Shown here one piece after another: positions 19,127 to 27,269 of a DNA stretch of 64,000 nucleotides. A program made the position numbers and the translations under genes. Under the pieces are notes generated by a model. That model was not told the DNA's origin and searched no databases. It saw only the letters and a program-made list of their open reading frames with translations. Position 1 is the stretch's first letter; every line of letters begins with the position of its first letter. The DNA comes from Comamonas_C sp026954015 (GTDB lineage: Bacteria; Pseudomonadota; Gammaproteobacteria; Burkholderiales; Burkholderiaceae_C): assembly GCA_035063785.1 (NCBI GenBank), contig JAPSFS010000009.1, positions 62,001 to 126,000 on the forward strand, written 5' to 3'.

Positions 19127-21070
19127 ATGGGAAAAATCATCGGCATCGACCTGGGCACGACCAACTCGTGCGTTGCGATCATGGAAGGCAACGCCACGCG
19201 CGTGATCGAAAACAGCGAGGGCGCGCGCACCACGCCGTCCATCGTTGCCTACCAGGATGACGGCGAGATCCTCGTCGGCGCCTCGGCCAAGCGCCAGGCC
19301 GTCACCAACCCCAAGAACACGATCTACGCCGTCAAGCGCCTGATCGGGCGCAAGTACGAGGACAAGGAAGTCCAGAAAGACCTGGGCCTCGCGCCGTTTT
19401 CCATCATCAAGGCCGACAACGGCGACGCCTGGGTGCAGATCCGCGACCAGAAGCTCGCACCCCCGCAGATCAGCGCCGAGGTGCTGCGCAAGATGAAGAA
19501 GACCGCCGAGGACTACCTGGGCGAGCCCGTGACCGAAGCCGTCATCACCGTGCCGGCCTACTTCAACGACAGCCAGCGCCAGGCCACCAAGGACGCGGGA
19601 CGCATCGCCGGCCTGGAAGTCAAGCGCATCATCAACGAGCCCACGGCCGCGGCGCTCGCCTTCGGCCTGGACAAGCAGGGCAAGGGCGACCGCAAGATCG
19701 TCGTGTATGACCTGGGCGGCGGCACGTTCGACGTGTCCATCATCGAGATCGCCGACGTCGATGGCGAAAAGCAGTTCGAGGTACTGGCCACCAACGGCGA
19801 CACGTTCCTGGGCGGCGAGGACTTCGACCAGCGCATCATCGACTACATCATCGGCGAGTTCAAGAAGGAGCAGGGCGTCGACCTGAAGGCCGACGTGCTC
19901 GCGCTGCAGCGCCTGAAGGAAGCCGCCGAGAAGGCCAAGATCGAACTGTCCAACAGCGCGCAGACCGATATCAATCTGCCCTACATCACGGCCGATGCCT
20001 CGGGCCCCAAGCACCTGAACATCAAGCTCACGCGCGCCAAGCTGGAGAGCCTGGTGGAAGACCTGATCGAACGCACCATCGCGCCCTGCCGCACCGCGAT
20101 CAAGGACGCGGGCATCGCCGTGGGCGACATCAACGACGTGATCCTCGTCGGCGGCATGACGCGCATGCCCAAGGTGCAGGAAACCGTCAAGGAGTTCTTC
20201 GGCAAGGACCCGCGCAAGGACGTCAACCCCGATGAAGCCGTCGCCGTCGGCGCCGCCGTGCAGGGCCAGGTGCTCTCGGGCGACCGCAAGGACGTGCTGC
20301 TGCTGGACGTGACACCGCTGTCGCTGGGCATCGAGACCCTGGGCGGCGTGATGACCAAGATGATCGCCAAGAACACGACCATCCCGACCAAGTTCGCGCA
20401 GACCTTCTCCACGGCCGAGGACAACCAGCCGGCCGTGACGATCAAGGTCTTCCAGGGCGAGCGCGAGATCGCCAGCGCCAACAAGCTGCTGGGCGAGTTC
20501 AACCTCGAAGGCATCCCGCCCGCCTCGCGCGGCACGCCGCAGATCGAGGTGAGCTTCGACATCGACGCCAACGGCATCCTGCACGTGGGCGCCAAGGACA
20601 AGGGCACCGGCAAGGAAAACAAGATCACCATCAAGGCGTCCTCGGGCCTGTCCGAGGAAGAGATCCAGAAGATGGTGAAGGACGCCGAACTCAACGCCGC
20701 CGAGGACCACAAGAAGCTCGAGCTCGTGCAGGCGCGCAACCAGGGTGAAGCTGCGGTGCACAGCACGCAAAAGGCGCTCTCCGAGCACGGCGACAAGCTG
20801 GATGCGGGCGAGAAGGAAAAGATCGAAGCCGCGATCAAGGACCTGGAAGCCGCCCTCAAGGGCGAGGACAAGGCCGCGATCGAGGAAAAGACCAATACCC
20901 TCATGAACGCCAGCCAGAAGCTGGGCGAGAAGATGTACGCCGACGCTGCTGCCGCCGCGCAGGCGGCGGGCGCCGCCGGTACCGCGCCAGGCGCCGAACA
21001 GGCCGCGGCGCCCGCCGCCGACGATGACAACGTGGTGGACGCCGAGGTGAAGGAAGTCAAGAAGGGTTGA
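19127..21070 (+). CDS. dnaK: Hsp70 chaperone DnaK
   Basis: ATP-driven folding chaperone, 647 residues. The start MGKIIGIDLGTTNSCVAIME is the phosphate-1 motif of the actin-like ATPase; VYDLGGGTFDVSIIEI (near 196) and ILVGGMTRMPKVQ (near 340) follow. The substrate domain has the region DVTPLSLGIETLGGVMT at its linker and the C-terminal lid is helical, ending in the acidic tail VDAEVKEVKKG. All family landmarks are present and the length is standard. It is in the grpE-dnaK-dnaJ cluster. Confidence 0.99.
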   Translation: MGKIIGIDLGTTNSCVAIMEGNATRVIENSEGARTTPSIVAYQDDGEILVGASAKRQAVTNPKNTIYAVKRLIGRKYEDKEVQKDLGLAPFSIIKADNGDAWVQIRDQKLAPPQISAEVLRKMKKTAEDYLGEPVTEAVITVPAYFNDSQRQATKDAGRIAGLEVKRIINEPTAAALAFGLDKQGKGDRKIVVYDLGGGTFDVSIIEIADVDGEKQFEVLATNGDTFLGGEDFDQRIIDYIIGEFKKEQGVDLKADVLALQRLKEAAEKAKIELSNSAQTDINLPYITADASGPKHLNIKLTRAKLESLVEDLIERTIAPCRTAIKDAGIAVGDINDVILVGGMTRMPKVQETVKEFFGKDPRKDVNPDEAVAVGAAVQGQVLSGDRKDVLLLDVTPLSLGIETLGGVMTKMIAKNTTIPTKFAQTFSTAEDNQPAVTIKVFQGEREIASANKLLGEFNLEGIPPASRGTPQIEVSFDIDANGILHVGAKDKGTGKENKITIKASSGLSEEEIQKMVKDAELNAAEDHKKLELVQARNQGEAAVHSTQKALSEHGDKLDAGEKEKIEAAIKDLEAALKGEDKAAIEEKTNTLMNASQKLGEKMYADAAAAAQAAGAAGTAPGAEQAAAPAADDDNVVDAEVKEVKKG

Positions 21071-21089
21071 GCGATACGACGCGAGCCTC

Positions 21090-21120
21090 AGGGCGGCAGG
21101 CACCGGTGCCTTGCCGCCCT
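21090..21120 (+). terminator. Nested palindrome between dnaK and dnaJ
   Basis: AGGGCGGC (21090-21097) pairs with GCCGCCCT (21113-21120), and the inner AGGCACC/GGTGCCT (21098-21111) is itself a perfect palindrome. Only a single T is bulged. It is not followed by a real T-run, so it may attenuate transcription or set an mRNA 3' end rather than stop it fully. The remaining bases to 21192 contain no gene. Confidence 0.6.
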
Positions 21121-21192
21121 TTGCGCTGATGGAGAGCAACCTGTGGTGGTCACTCGATGCCCGGTACCGCAGTGAACTGAAGATTCAAGTCC

Positions 21193-22329
21193 ATGGCCAC
21201 AAAACGCGACTATTACGAAGTCCTGGGCGTTCCCAAGAACGCCAGCGAGGACGAGATCAAGAAGGCTTACCGCAAGCTGGCGATGAAGTACCACCCTGAC
21301 CGCAATCAGGGCGACGCCGCCAAGGCGGCCGAGGAGAAATTCAAGGAGGCCAAGGAGGCCTACGAGATGCTCTCCGACAGCAGCAAGCGCGCGGCCTACG
21401 ACCAGTACGGCCATGCGGGAGTGGACCCGAACATGCGCGGCGGCATGGGCGGCGCGGAAGGCTTCGGCGGCTTTGCCGAGGCGTTCGGCGACATCTTCGG
21501 CGACATGTTCGGCGGCCAGCGCGCGCGCGGCGGGCGCCAGGTCTATCGCGGCAGCGACCTCTCCTACGCGATGGAAATCACGCTGGAGGAAGCCGCCGCC
21601 GGCAAGGACGCGCAGATCCGCATCCCGAGCTGGGACAGTTGCGAAACCTGCCACGGCAGCGGCGCCAAGCCCGGCACCAGCCCCAAGACCTGCGGCACCT
21701 GCCAGGGTTCGGGCGTGGTGCAGATGCGCCAGGGTTTCTTCAGCGTGCAGCAGACCTGCCCGCACTGCCGCGGCACGGGCAAGATCATTGCCGAGCCGTG
21801 CGCCACCTGCCACGGCCAGGGCAAGGTCAAGCACCAGAAGACGCTGGAAGTGAAGATTCCCGCGGGTATCGACGACGGGATGCGCATCCGCTCGACCGGC
21901 AACGGCGAGCCCGGCACCAACGGCGGCCCGCCGGGCGACCTGTACATCGAGATCCGCACGAAGAAGCACGACATCTTCGAGCGCGACGGTGACGACCTGC
22001 ATTGCCAGGTGCCGGTGAGCTTCGTGACCGCGGCGCTCGGCGGCGAGATCGAGGTGCCAACGCTCTCGGGCAAGGCCGCGATCGACATCCCCGAGGGCAC
22101 GCAGGCGGGCAAGCAGTTTCGCCTGCGCGGCAAGGGCATCAAGGGCCTGCGCGCGAGCTATCCGGGGGACCTGTACTGCCACATCGTGGTCGAGACCCCG
22201 GTGAAGCTCACCGAATACCAGAGGAAGCTCCTGCGCGAGCTCGACGAATCGCTCAAGAAAGGCGGTGCCAAGCATTCGCCCTCGACCGAGAGCTGGACGG
22301 AGCGCATCAAGCGCAGCTTCTTCAGCTGA
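21193..22329 (+). CDS. dnaJ: DnaJ co-chaperone
   Basis: Hsp40 that delivers substrates to DnaK and stimulates its ATPase. The 378 residues include the J domain (1-75) with HPD in KYHPDRNQGD near residue 34, a Gly/Phe-rich region (about 77-120), and four zinc-binding CxxCxGxG-type repeats: CETCHGSG, CGTCQGSG, CPHCRGTG and CATCHGQG between about 150 and 215. The C-terminal substrate domains follow. The ribosome site is weak, consistent with expression mostly from the dnaK message. Confidence 0.98.
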   Translation: MATKRDYYEVLGVPKNASEDEIKKAYRKLAMKYHPDRNQGDAAKAAEEKFKEAKEAYEMLSDSSKRAAYDQYGHAGVDPNMRGGMGGAEGFGGFAEAFGDIFGDMFGGQRARGGRQVYRGSDLSYAMEITLEEAAAGKDAQIRIPSWDSCETCHGSGAKPGTSPKTCGTCQGSGVVQMRQGFFSVQQTCPHCRGTGKIIAEPCATCHGQGKVKHQKTLEVKIPAGIDDGMRIRSTGNGEPGTNGGPPGDLYIEIRTKKHDIFERDGDDLHCQVPVSFVTAALGGEIEVPTLSGKAAIDIPEGTQAGKQFRLRGKGIKGLRASYPGDLYCHIVVETPVKLTEYQRKLLRELDESLKKGGAKHSPSTESWTERIKRSFFS

Positions 22330-22347
22330 GGCGCGACGGCGCGCCTC
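22328..22347. terminator. Hairpin between convergent dnaJ and transglycosylase
   Basis: GAGGCGCG (22328-22335), loop ACGG, CGCGCCTC (22340-22347). The stem overlaps the dnaJ stop codon and ends three bases before the opposite gene's stop. There is no T-run on either strand, so function as a terminator is uncertain. Confidence 0.5.
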
Positions 22348-22350
22348 CTC

Positions 22351-23250
22351 TCAGCGGCGGGCGTCGGCCAAGGTTTGCGTATCGGGCGCCACGTGGCGCC
22401 CGGAGCGGTAGAACCCAAGCACGCGTTTGACGTATTCGCGGGTTTCCGCGAACGGTGGCACGCCGCCATAGCGCTCGACCGCACCCGCGCCCGCGTTGTA
22501 CGCGGCGGACACCAGTGCCACATCCCCTTCGAAGCGCTGCAGCAGCCAGCGCAGGTGCGCCAGACCGCCCCGCGTGTTCTGCTCGGCGTTCCAGACATCG
22601 CGCACACCGTAGCGTTCGGCGGTTTCAGGGATCAATTGCATCAACCCCTGGGCATTGCGGGCAGACAGTGCGAGCGGATCGAAGTTCGATTCCGCTTTCA
22701 CGATGGCCAGTGCCAGGCGCGGATCGACCGCAAAGCGCGGCGCCAGACGCTGCACCAGGCGGGCCTGGCGCCGCTGCGCCGGCGACAACCCTGCGACATA
22801 GCGTTCCACCACCTCGGCAGGCACCACGGCCTCCGGCGCTGGCTTTGCCGGGCTGACGCTCGGCTTCAGGCAATCCGGCAACTGGTTGCCCGAGGGCTCG
22901 CCCGCCAGCAGGACCCGGGCCTTTTCATGCCCGCGCTGCACGGCAAGGGCCAGCAGCGTGGCCGCCACGGCATGGTCGGCCGGCGCGCCAGTCAGCCACA
23001 GCAGCCGCCCCAGGCGGTACTGCCCTTCCAGGCTGCCTTCGCGCGCCGCGGTGCAGTAGCGCTCTTGCGCTGCAGCGCGGTTGCCCCGGAATTCGGCGGC
23101 GTAGCCCTGGTCGAGCAGGCGCATGACCGCCGGTGGCTCACCATGGCCGCCCAGCGCGCTGCCACCCCCCTGAGCGTGCGCGACGACGTAACCGGTCAAC
23201 ACGAAGAAAGCCAGGCTGGCGCGCGCCAGTCGGGCAAGGTACGGTTGCAT
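22351..23250 (-). CDS. Secreted lytic transglycosylase (SLT family)
   Basis: Cleaves peptidoglycan glycan strands in the periplasm. The 299 residues begin MQPYLARLARASLAFFVLTG, a signal peptide ending near VVAHAQ. A Sel1-like repeat region (about 45-115: GYAAEFRGNRAAAQERYCTAAREGSLEGQYRLGRLL in blocks) comes first. The goose-lysozyme-like SLT domain follows, with catalytic Glu in AIVKAESNFDPLALSARNAQGLMQLIPETA near residue 185, and AAYNAGAGAVERYGGVPPF. The ATG at 23250 is chosen because the signal peptide starts there. Confidence 0.9.
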   Translation of the reverse strand: MQPYLARLARASLAFFVLTGYVVAHAQGGGSALGGHGEPPAVMRLLDQGYAAEFRGNRAAAQERYCTAAREGSLEGQYRLGRLLWLTGAPADHAVAATLLALAVQRGHEKARVLLAGEPSGNQLPDCLKPSVSPAKPAPEAVVPAEVVERYVAGLSPAQRRQARLVQRLAPRFAVDPRLALAIVKAESNFDPLALSARNAQGLMQLIPETAERYGVRDVWNAEQNTRGGLAHLRWLLQRFEGDVALVSAAYNAGAGAVERYGGVPPFAETREYVKRVLGFYRSGRHVAPDTQTLADARR

Positions 23251-23319
23251 GTGAAGACTGTAACGCCGCCTCGCCGTCGGCACCATGCGCCATTCGGGCC
23301 ATGGGTGCCCTGCGTCAGA

Positions 23320-24099
23320 TCACAGCATGTGGTCAAGAAACGCCCGGGCGCGTTCGTGCCCGGGGTCGGCGAAGAACTCGGCTGCGGGCTTGACCACGAG
23401 CAGGTGCCCTTCGTCCATGAAGGCCACGGTGTGAGCGACTTCGCGCGCAAAGCCCATCTCGTGCGTCACGACCAGCATGGTCATGCGCTCCTCGGCCAGT
23501 TCGCGCATGGTGCGCAGCACCTCGCCCGTCAATTCGGGATCGAGCGCGCTGGTGGGTTCGTCGAACAGCATGATCTCGGGCTCCATGCACAGCGCGCGGG
23601 CGATCGCCACGCGCTGCTTCTGCCCGCCCGACAGGCGCGCCGGGTAGTTGTCGCGCTTGGCCGCCAGACCCACCTTGGCGAGCAACGCCTCGGCACGCCG
23701 CACCGCCTGCGCGCGCGCCACGCCCGCGACCACCATCGGCGCCTCGATGAGGTTTTCCAGCACCGTGAGGTGCGGGAACAGGTTGAAGTGCTGGAACACC
23801 ATGCCGCTCTTGCGGCAGATGCGCCGTCCCTCGGCCTCGGGCGCGTAGCGGCACTGGCCCTGCGCGTCGGTGCGGGCGAGCACCTCGCCGCCGATGCGGA
23901 TCTCGCCCGCGTCGATCGTCTCCAGGTGGTTCAGGCAGCGCAGGAAAGTGCTCTTGCCCGAGCCCGACGGGCCGATAAGCGCCACCACTTCGCCGCGCGC
24001 CACGTTCAGCGAGACGCCGCGCAGCACCTCGGTAGCGCCGAAGCGCTTTTTCACGCCCCGCGCCTCGATCATCGGCGCGTCACTCGTCGTAGCGGGCAT
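23320..24099 (-). CDS. Polar amino acid ABC transporter ATPase
   Basis: ATP-binding subunit, 259 residues. Walker A is GPSGSGKST near residue 42, the signature is LSGGQKQRVAIARAL near residue 157, Walker B is IMLFDEPTSALDPE, and the switch His is in VVTHEMGFAREVA, all of the GlnQ/HisP kind. The start overlaps the permease stop by 20 bases; an ATG at residue 10 (MIEARGVKKRFG) is an equally good start by homology. It forms a binding protein-permease-ATPase operon with the next two genes. Confidence 0.93.
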   Translation of the reverse strand: MPATTSDAPMIEARGVKKRFGATEVLRGVSLNVARGEVVALIGPSGSGKSTFLRCLNHLETIDAGEIRIGGEVLARTDAQGQCRYAPEAEGRRICRKSGMVFQHFNLFPHLTVLENLIEAPMVVAGVARAQAVRRAEALLAKVGLAAKRDNYPARLSGGQKQRVAIARALCMEPEIMLFDEPTSALDPELTGEVLRTMRELAEERMTMLVVTHEMGFAREVAHTVAFMDEGHLLVVKPAAEFFADPGHERARAFLDHML

Positions 24100-24733
24100 G
24101 GTGGCGCTCCAGCCGCTGAAAGCCCCAGGTGAGCGCCAGCGTCATGATGAGATAGAAGGCGGCCGCCACGATGAAGGGCGACGTGGTGAAGTCGCGCTGC
24201 ACGATGCCGCGCGCCGCGCGCAACAGGTCGTTCAGAGCCAGCACGTAGATGAGCGACGTGTCCTTCACGAGCGTGATGGTCTCGTTGGACAGCGGCGGCA
24301 GGATGTTGCGCACCATCTGCGGCAGCACGATGCGGCGCATGGTCTGGCGGTAGTTCATGCCGAGCACGCGCGCGGCCTCGTACTGGCCGCGATCGACCGA
24401 CAGGATGCCCGCGCGGAAGATCTCCGCGAAATACGCGGCGTAGTTGAGCGTGAACGCCACCACGGCGGAAGGGAAGTCCGGCAGCCGCACGCCCACCACC
24501 GGCACGAAGGGCAGCGCGAAGTAGATGAACAGCATCTGCAGCATGAGCGGCGTGCCGCGCATGAGCCAGATGTAGCCGTTCACGGCGCCCGAGAGCGCGC
24601 GCAGGCGCGACACGCGCGCCAGCGCCAGCAGCAGGCCCAGCGGCAGCGCGAGCGCCACCGTGATGAAGAAGAGCCTGAGCGTGACCACCGCCCCCTGCGC
24701 GAGCGGTGCAAGTAAAGACAGGAAGTAGTCCAT
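24080..24733 (-). CDS. Polar amino acid ABC transporter permease
   Basis: Inner-membrane subunit of 217 residues with about five membrane segments. It has the HisM/GlnP-type EAA loop EAARVLGMNYRQTMRRIVLPQM near residue 118, which contacts the ATPase. Only one permease gene is present, so the transporter is expected to use a homodimer, as in GlnHPQ systems. Confidence 0.93.
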   Translation of the reverse strand: MDYFLSLLAPLAQGAVVTLRLFFITVALALPLGLLLALARVSRLRALSGAVNGYIWLMRGTPLMLQMLFIYFALPFVPVVGVRLPDFPSAVVAFTLNYAAYFAEIFRAGILSVDRGQYEAARVLGMNYRQTMRRIVLPQMVRNILPPLSNETITLVKDTSLIYVLALNDLLRAARGIVQRDFTTSPFIVAAAFYLIMTLALTWGFQRLERHHARYDE

Positions 24734-24779
24734 GCGCTGTCGTTCGCGTGCGGGGGTGCGCGCTCGGGTGCCGTCCCCG

Positions 24780-24820
24780 GCCGTCGGCGCCCCGCCCGGT
24801 GCCTGTCGTCAGGCGACGGC
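24780..24820 (-). promoter_or_regulatory. Hairpin between binding protein and permease genes
   Basis: GCCGTCG (24780-24786) pairs with CGACGGC (24814-24820) around a GC-rich loop that can fold further. It starts at the last base of the binding-protein stop. Such hairpins commonly leave more message for the binding protein than for the membrane subunits; that role is inferred. Confidence 0.4.
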
Positions 24821-25623
24821 TACTTGATGATGTTCTTGCCGAACCACTGCTCGGAAATCTTCGCGGCCGCGCCGTCCTGTTTCATCGCGGTCAGCGCCTG
24901 GTCCAGCTTGCCGAGCAGTTCGGTATCGTCCTTGCGCACGCCCACGCCGTATTCCTCGGTGCCGAAGTTGTCGTCGAGCACCGCGTACTGGTCGGGCTTC
25001 TTGGCCACGTAGTAGCGGCCCACCACCTCATCGACCACCACCGCCTGCAGGCGTCCGGCAGAAAGGTCCATGAGCGCGGTGACGTTGTCGCCGAAGGTCT
25101 TGAACTCCTTGAACGACTTGAACACGTCCTCTTCCTTCTTGACTGCATCGACCGCGCTCGATCCGTCCTGCGCGCCGACGACCTTGCCCGCGAGGTCGGC
25201 CTTGGTCTTGATCGCCGAATCCGCGGGCACGACGATGATCTGGTGGTTTTCCATGTAGGGCGCGGTGAACGCGATGTTCTGCTTGCGCTCCTCGGTGATC
25301 GTCAGGCCGTTCCAGAGCGCATCGACGCGCTTGCCGGAAAGCTCCGCCTCCTTGGCGCTCCAGTCGATCGGCTTGAACTGCACGTCCAGGCCCAGGCGCT
25401 TGGCTGCTTCCTTCGCCAGGTCGATGTCGAAGCCGACGAGCTCGTTCTTCTCGTCGCGAAAGCCCATGGGCGGGAAGTTGTCGTCCAGCCCGACGACGAT
25501 GCTGGTGATGGCGGCGGGCTGAGGCGCGGCGGCGGCAGCAGCGGGCGCATCGGCCTCCTGCCTGGAGCAACCCGCAAGGGCAACGCCCAGGCTCAGCACG
25601 GCGACAGCGGCAAATTTCTTCAT
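24820..25623 (-). CDS. Amino acid-binding lipoprotein of ABC transporter
   Basis: Substrate-binding protein of SBP family 3, 267 residues. A lipoprotein signal ends in the lipobox LAGC near residue 18, followed by an Ala/Pro-rich linker (about 22-40). The mature domain has VVGLDDNFPPMGFRDEKNE and ELVGFDIDLAKEAAKRLGL, diagnostic of polar amino acid binders, then WNGLTITEERKQNIAFT. The substrate is not predictable from what I see; cystine, glutamine or a basic amino acid are possible. The ATG at 25623 is chosen for the signal peptide. It is the first gene of the operon. Confidence 0.92.
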   Translation of the reverse strand: MKKFAAVAVLSLGVALAGCSRQEADAPAAAAAAPQPAAITSIVVGLDDNFPPMGFRDEKNELVGFDIDLAKEAAKRLGLDVQFKPIDWSAKEAELSGKRVDALWNGLTITEERKQNIAFTAPYMENHQIIVVPADSAIKTKADLAGKVVGAQDGSSAVDAVKKEEDVFKSFKEFKTFGDNVTALMDLSAGRLQAVVVDEVVGRYYVAKKPDQYAVLDDNFGTEEYGVGVRKDDTELLGKLDQALTAMKQDGAAAKISEQWFGKNIIK

Positions 25624-25756
25624 GGCGTGACGGTCCTTCAAACAGAGGGGGATGCGGAGGGAGCCCCTTCGCAAAGCTGGCGATTGTCCCATCGAACCCT
25701 TACGGGGCGCGCAGCCCGGTCGGTGCGCGCGGCGGCAGCCATCACCGGTGCTTATT

Positions 25757-25807
25757 GTTTTGATAGCTGCTCGCGCTTGATGGGTAATCGTCAGAGCCGA
25801 TTCTGAC
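25757..25807. repeat. Dispersed palindromic repeat, copy 3
   Basis: Left half intact (TTTTGATAGCTGCTCGCGCT, then TGATGG), right half decayed (TAATCGTCAGAGCCGATTC). It lies in the 190-base gap between the binding-protein gene and the methyltransferase, six bases from the latter's stop. Confidence 0.75.
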
Positions 25808-25813
25808 TATGCA

Positions 25814-26671
25814 TCAACCCACGGTGCAGCCAAAGCGCGCACCCAGCGTCTGGCGCAGGCCGAACTCGTCGAGGATCGCTTCCAGACGCTCTTGCGCGCT
25901 GCGCTTGCGCTGCCCGGTGCGGCGCGCAATGATGAGTTCGTTCTTCAGGCTGTGCTCCCAGCCGACGAGCTCGGTCACCGTCACCCGGTAGCCGCTCGCC
26001 TCCAGCCGCAGGCAGCGCAGTACGTTGGTGATCTGGCTGCCCATCTCGCGCGTGTGCAGGGGGTGGCGCCAGAGTTCGGCCAGCGGCGTGCGCGAGAGGC
26101 TGAACGCCTTGTTCATGCGCAGGTTCGCGGCCACCTCGGCCTGGCAGCAGGGCACGAGCACCATGAAGCGCGCCTGCTTGGCCAGGCCGAAGTCGATCGC
26201 GTCATCGGTCGCGGTATCGCAGGCGTGCAGCGCGGTGACGAGGTCGAAGCGCTCGGGCAGGTCGGCGCGAGTCGCGTCGGCCACCGCCATATCGAGAAAG
26301 CGCATGCGCTCAAAGCCCAGCCGCGCCGCCAGCGCGCGCGAGCGCTGCACGAGGTCGGCGCGCCACTCGATGCCTACGACCTCGCCGCGACCCAGCGGCT
26401 TGAAGTACAGGTCGTAGAGGATGAAGCCGAGGTAGGACTTGCCCGCGCCATGGTCGGCGAGCAGTGGCGCGTGACCCTCCCGCGCAGTCTCCTGCAGCAA
26501 CGGCTCGATGAACTGGTAGAGGTGGTAGACCTGCTTGAGCTTGCGCCGCGCGTCCTGGTTCATCAGCGCGTCGCGCGTGAGGATGTGCAGCTCCTGCAAC
26601 AGCTCGACCGACTGGCCGGGACGCAGCTCGGCGCGCACCGCTTCCTGCGCTGAGGCGCGCCGCGTGGTCAC
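25814..26671 (-). CDS. SAM-dependent methyltransferase, Methyltransf_32 type
   Basis: Predicted methyltransferase of 285 residues. The SAM-binding motif is LLADHGAGKSYLGF near residue 71, followed by an acidic motif in VVGIEWRADLV. HACDTATDDA near residue 149 and the VPCCQAE motif near residue 173 are typical of the RRNAD1/METTL25-like family. In most relatives the first motif reads DCGAGK; here a histidine replaces the cysteine. The substrate is unknown. It starts with GTG at 26671, and its first 360 or so bases overlap the open end of the DUF1415 frame on the same strand. Confidence 0.85.
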   Translation of the reverse strand: MTTRRASAQEAVRAELRPGQSVELLQELHILTRDALMNQDARRKLKQVYHLYQFIEPLLQETAREGHAPLLADHGAGKSYLGFILYDLYFKPLGRGEVVGIEWRADLVQRSRALAARLGFERMRFLDMAVADATRADLPERFDLVTALHACDTATDDAIDFGLAKQARFMVLVPCCQAEVAANLRMNKAFSLSRTPLAELWRHPLHTREMGSQITNVLRCLRLEASGYRVTVTELVGWEHSLKNELIIARRTGQRKRSAQERLEAILDEFGLRQTLGARFGCTVG

Positions 26672-27263
26672 GACGGGCCTTCGCCGTGTTCACCGTGGAA
26701 GGGGCAGCGCGCACCCACGCCACGTCCAGCGCCTTCCAGCCTGCGTCGCCGAGCTGCTCGACCACCTTGATGTTGCGCTCGAAGATCGCCTCGGCCTCGG
26801 GGAACTGTTCGACCGCGCGCGCGATGCTGTCCTCGCGCAGCAGATGCAGCGTGGGGTACGGCGTACGGTTGGTGTGGTTGCTCACATCGTCAGGCCCGGT
26901 GCCCGCGAACTGGAAGCGCGGGTGAAACGGCGCCACCTGCAGCACGCCCGCGAGATCGAGCGTCTCGACCAGCGCATCGACGTCTTCGAGCAGGTCGTTG
27001 AACGCAAGAAAATCCTGCATCGCCCACGGCAACATCAGCAGCGTGGTGTCGCGCTCCTCGGGGGCGATCTGCGCCAGCGCCTGCAGCTCTCGCTTCAAAT
27101 CGCGTAGCACGCCGCGCGCATCGGTGGCCGCGCTGACGGCGAAATGGATCTGATTTTTTGCGTCCACCCCCTTGGCGAACGGGCACAGGTTCAGGCCGAT
27201 CACCGCGCGCTCCAGCCAGCGGCGGGTGTCGGCGATCACGGTCGCTTCGGTGGTGGAATCCAT
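26310..27263 (-). CDS. DUF1415 family protein with run-on C-terminus
   Basis: The first 180 residues are a normal DUF1415 protein: TRRWLERAVIGLNLCPFAKG, LLMLPWAMQDFLAFNDLLE, LQVAPFHPRFQFAGTGPDDVSNHTN (in blocks) and LLREDSIARAVEQFPEAEAI. Function is unknown. From about residue 195 the frame enters the methyltransferase gene in another reading frame and stays open to 26310, giving 317 residues where the family usually has about 190. The tail (rich in Arg, Ala, His, Pro) looks like out-of-frame translation. Either the native stop was lost or there is a frameshift near 26670-26710. The true 3' end is uncertain. Confidence 0.75.
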   Translation of the reverse strand: MDSTTEATVIADTRRWLERAVIGLNLCPFAKGVDAKNQIHFAVSAATDARGVLRDLKRELQALAQIAPEERDTTLLMLPWAMQDFLAFNDLLEDVDALVETLDLAGVLQVAPFHPRFQFAGTGPDDVSNHTNRTPYPTLHLLREDSIARAVEQFPEAEAIFERNIKVVEQLGDAGWKALDVAWVRAAPSTVNTAKARRDHAARLSAGSGARRAASRPVGRAVAGAAHPHARRADEPGRAAQAQAGLPPLPVHRAVAAGDCAGGSRATARRPWRGQVLPRLHPLRPVLQAAGSRRGRRHRVARRPRAALARAGGAAGL

Positions 27264-27269
27264 GCGGTA

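Noticed and set aside
19103..21139. 678-residue minus-strand frame
   Set aside because: Antisense to dnaK.
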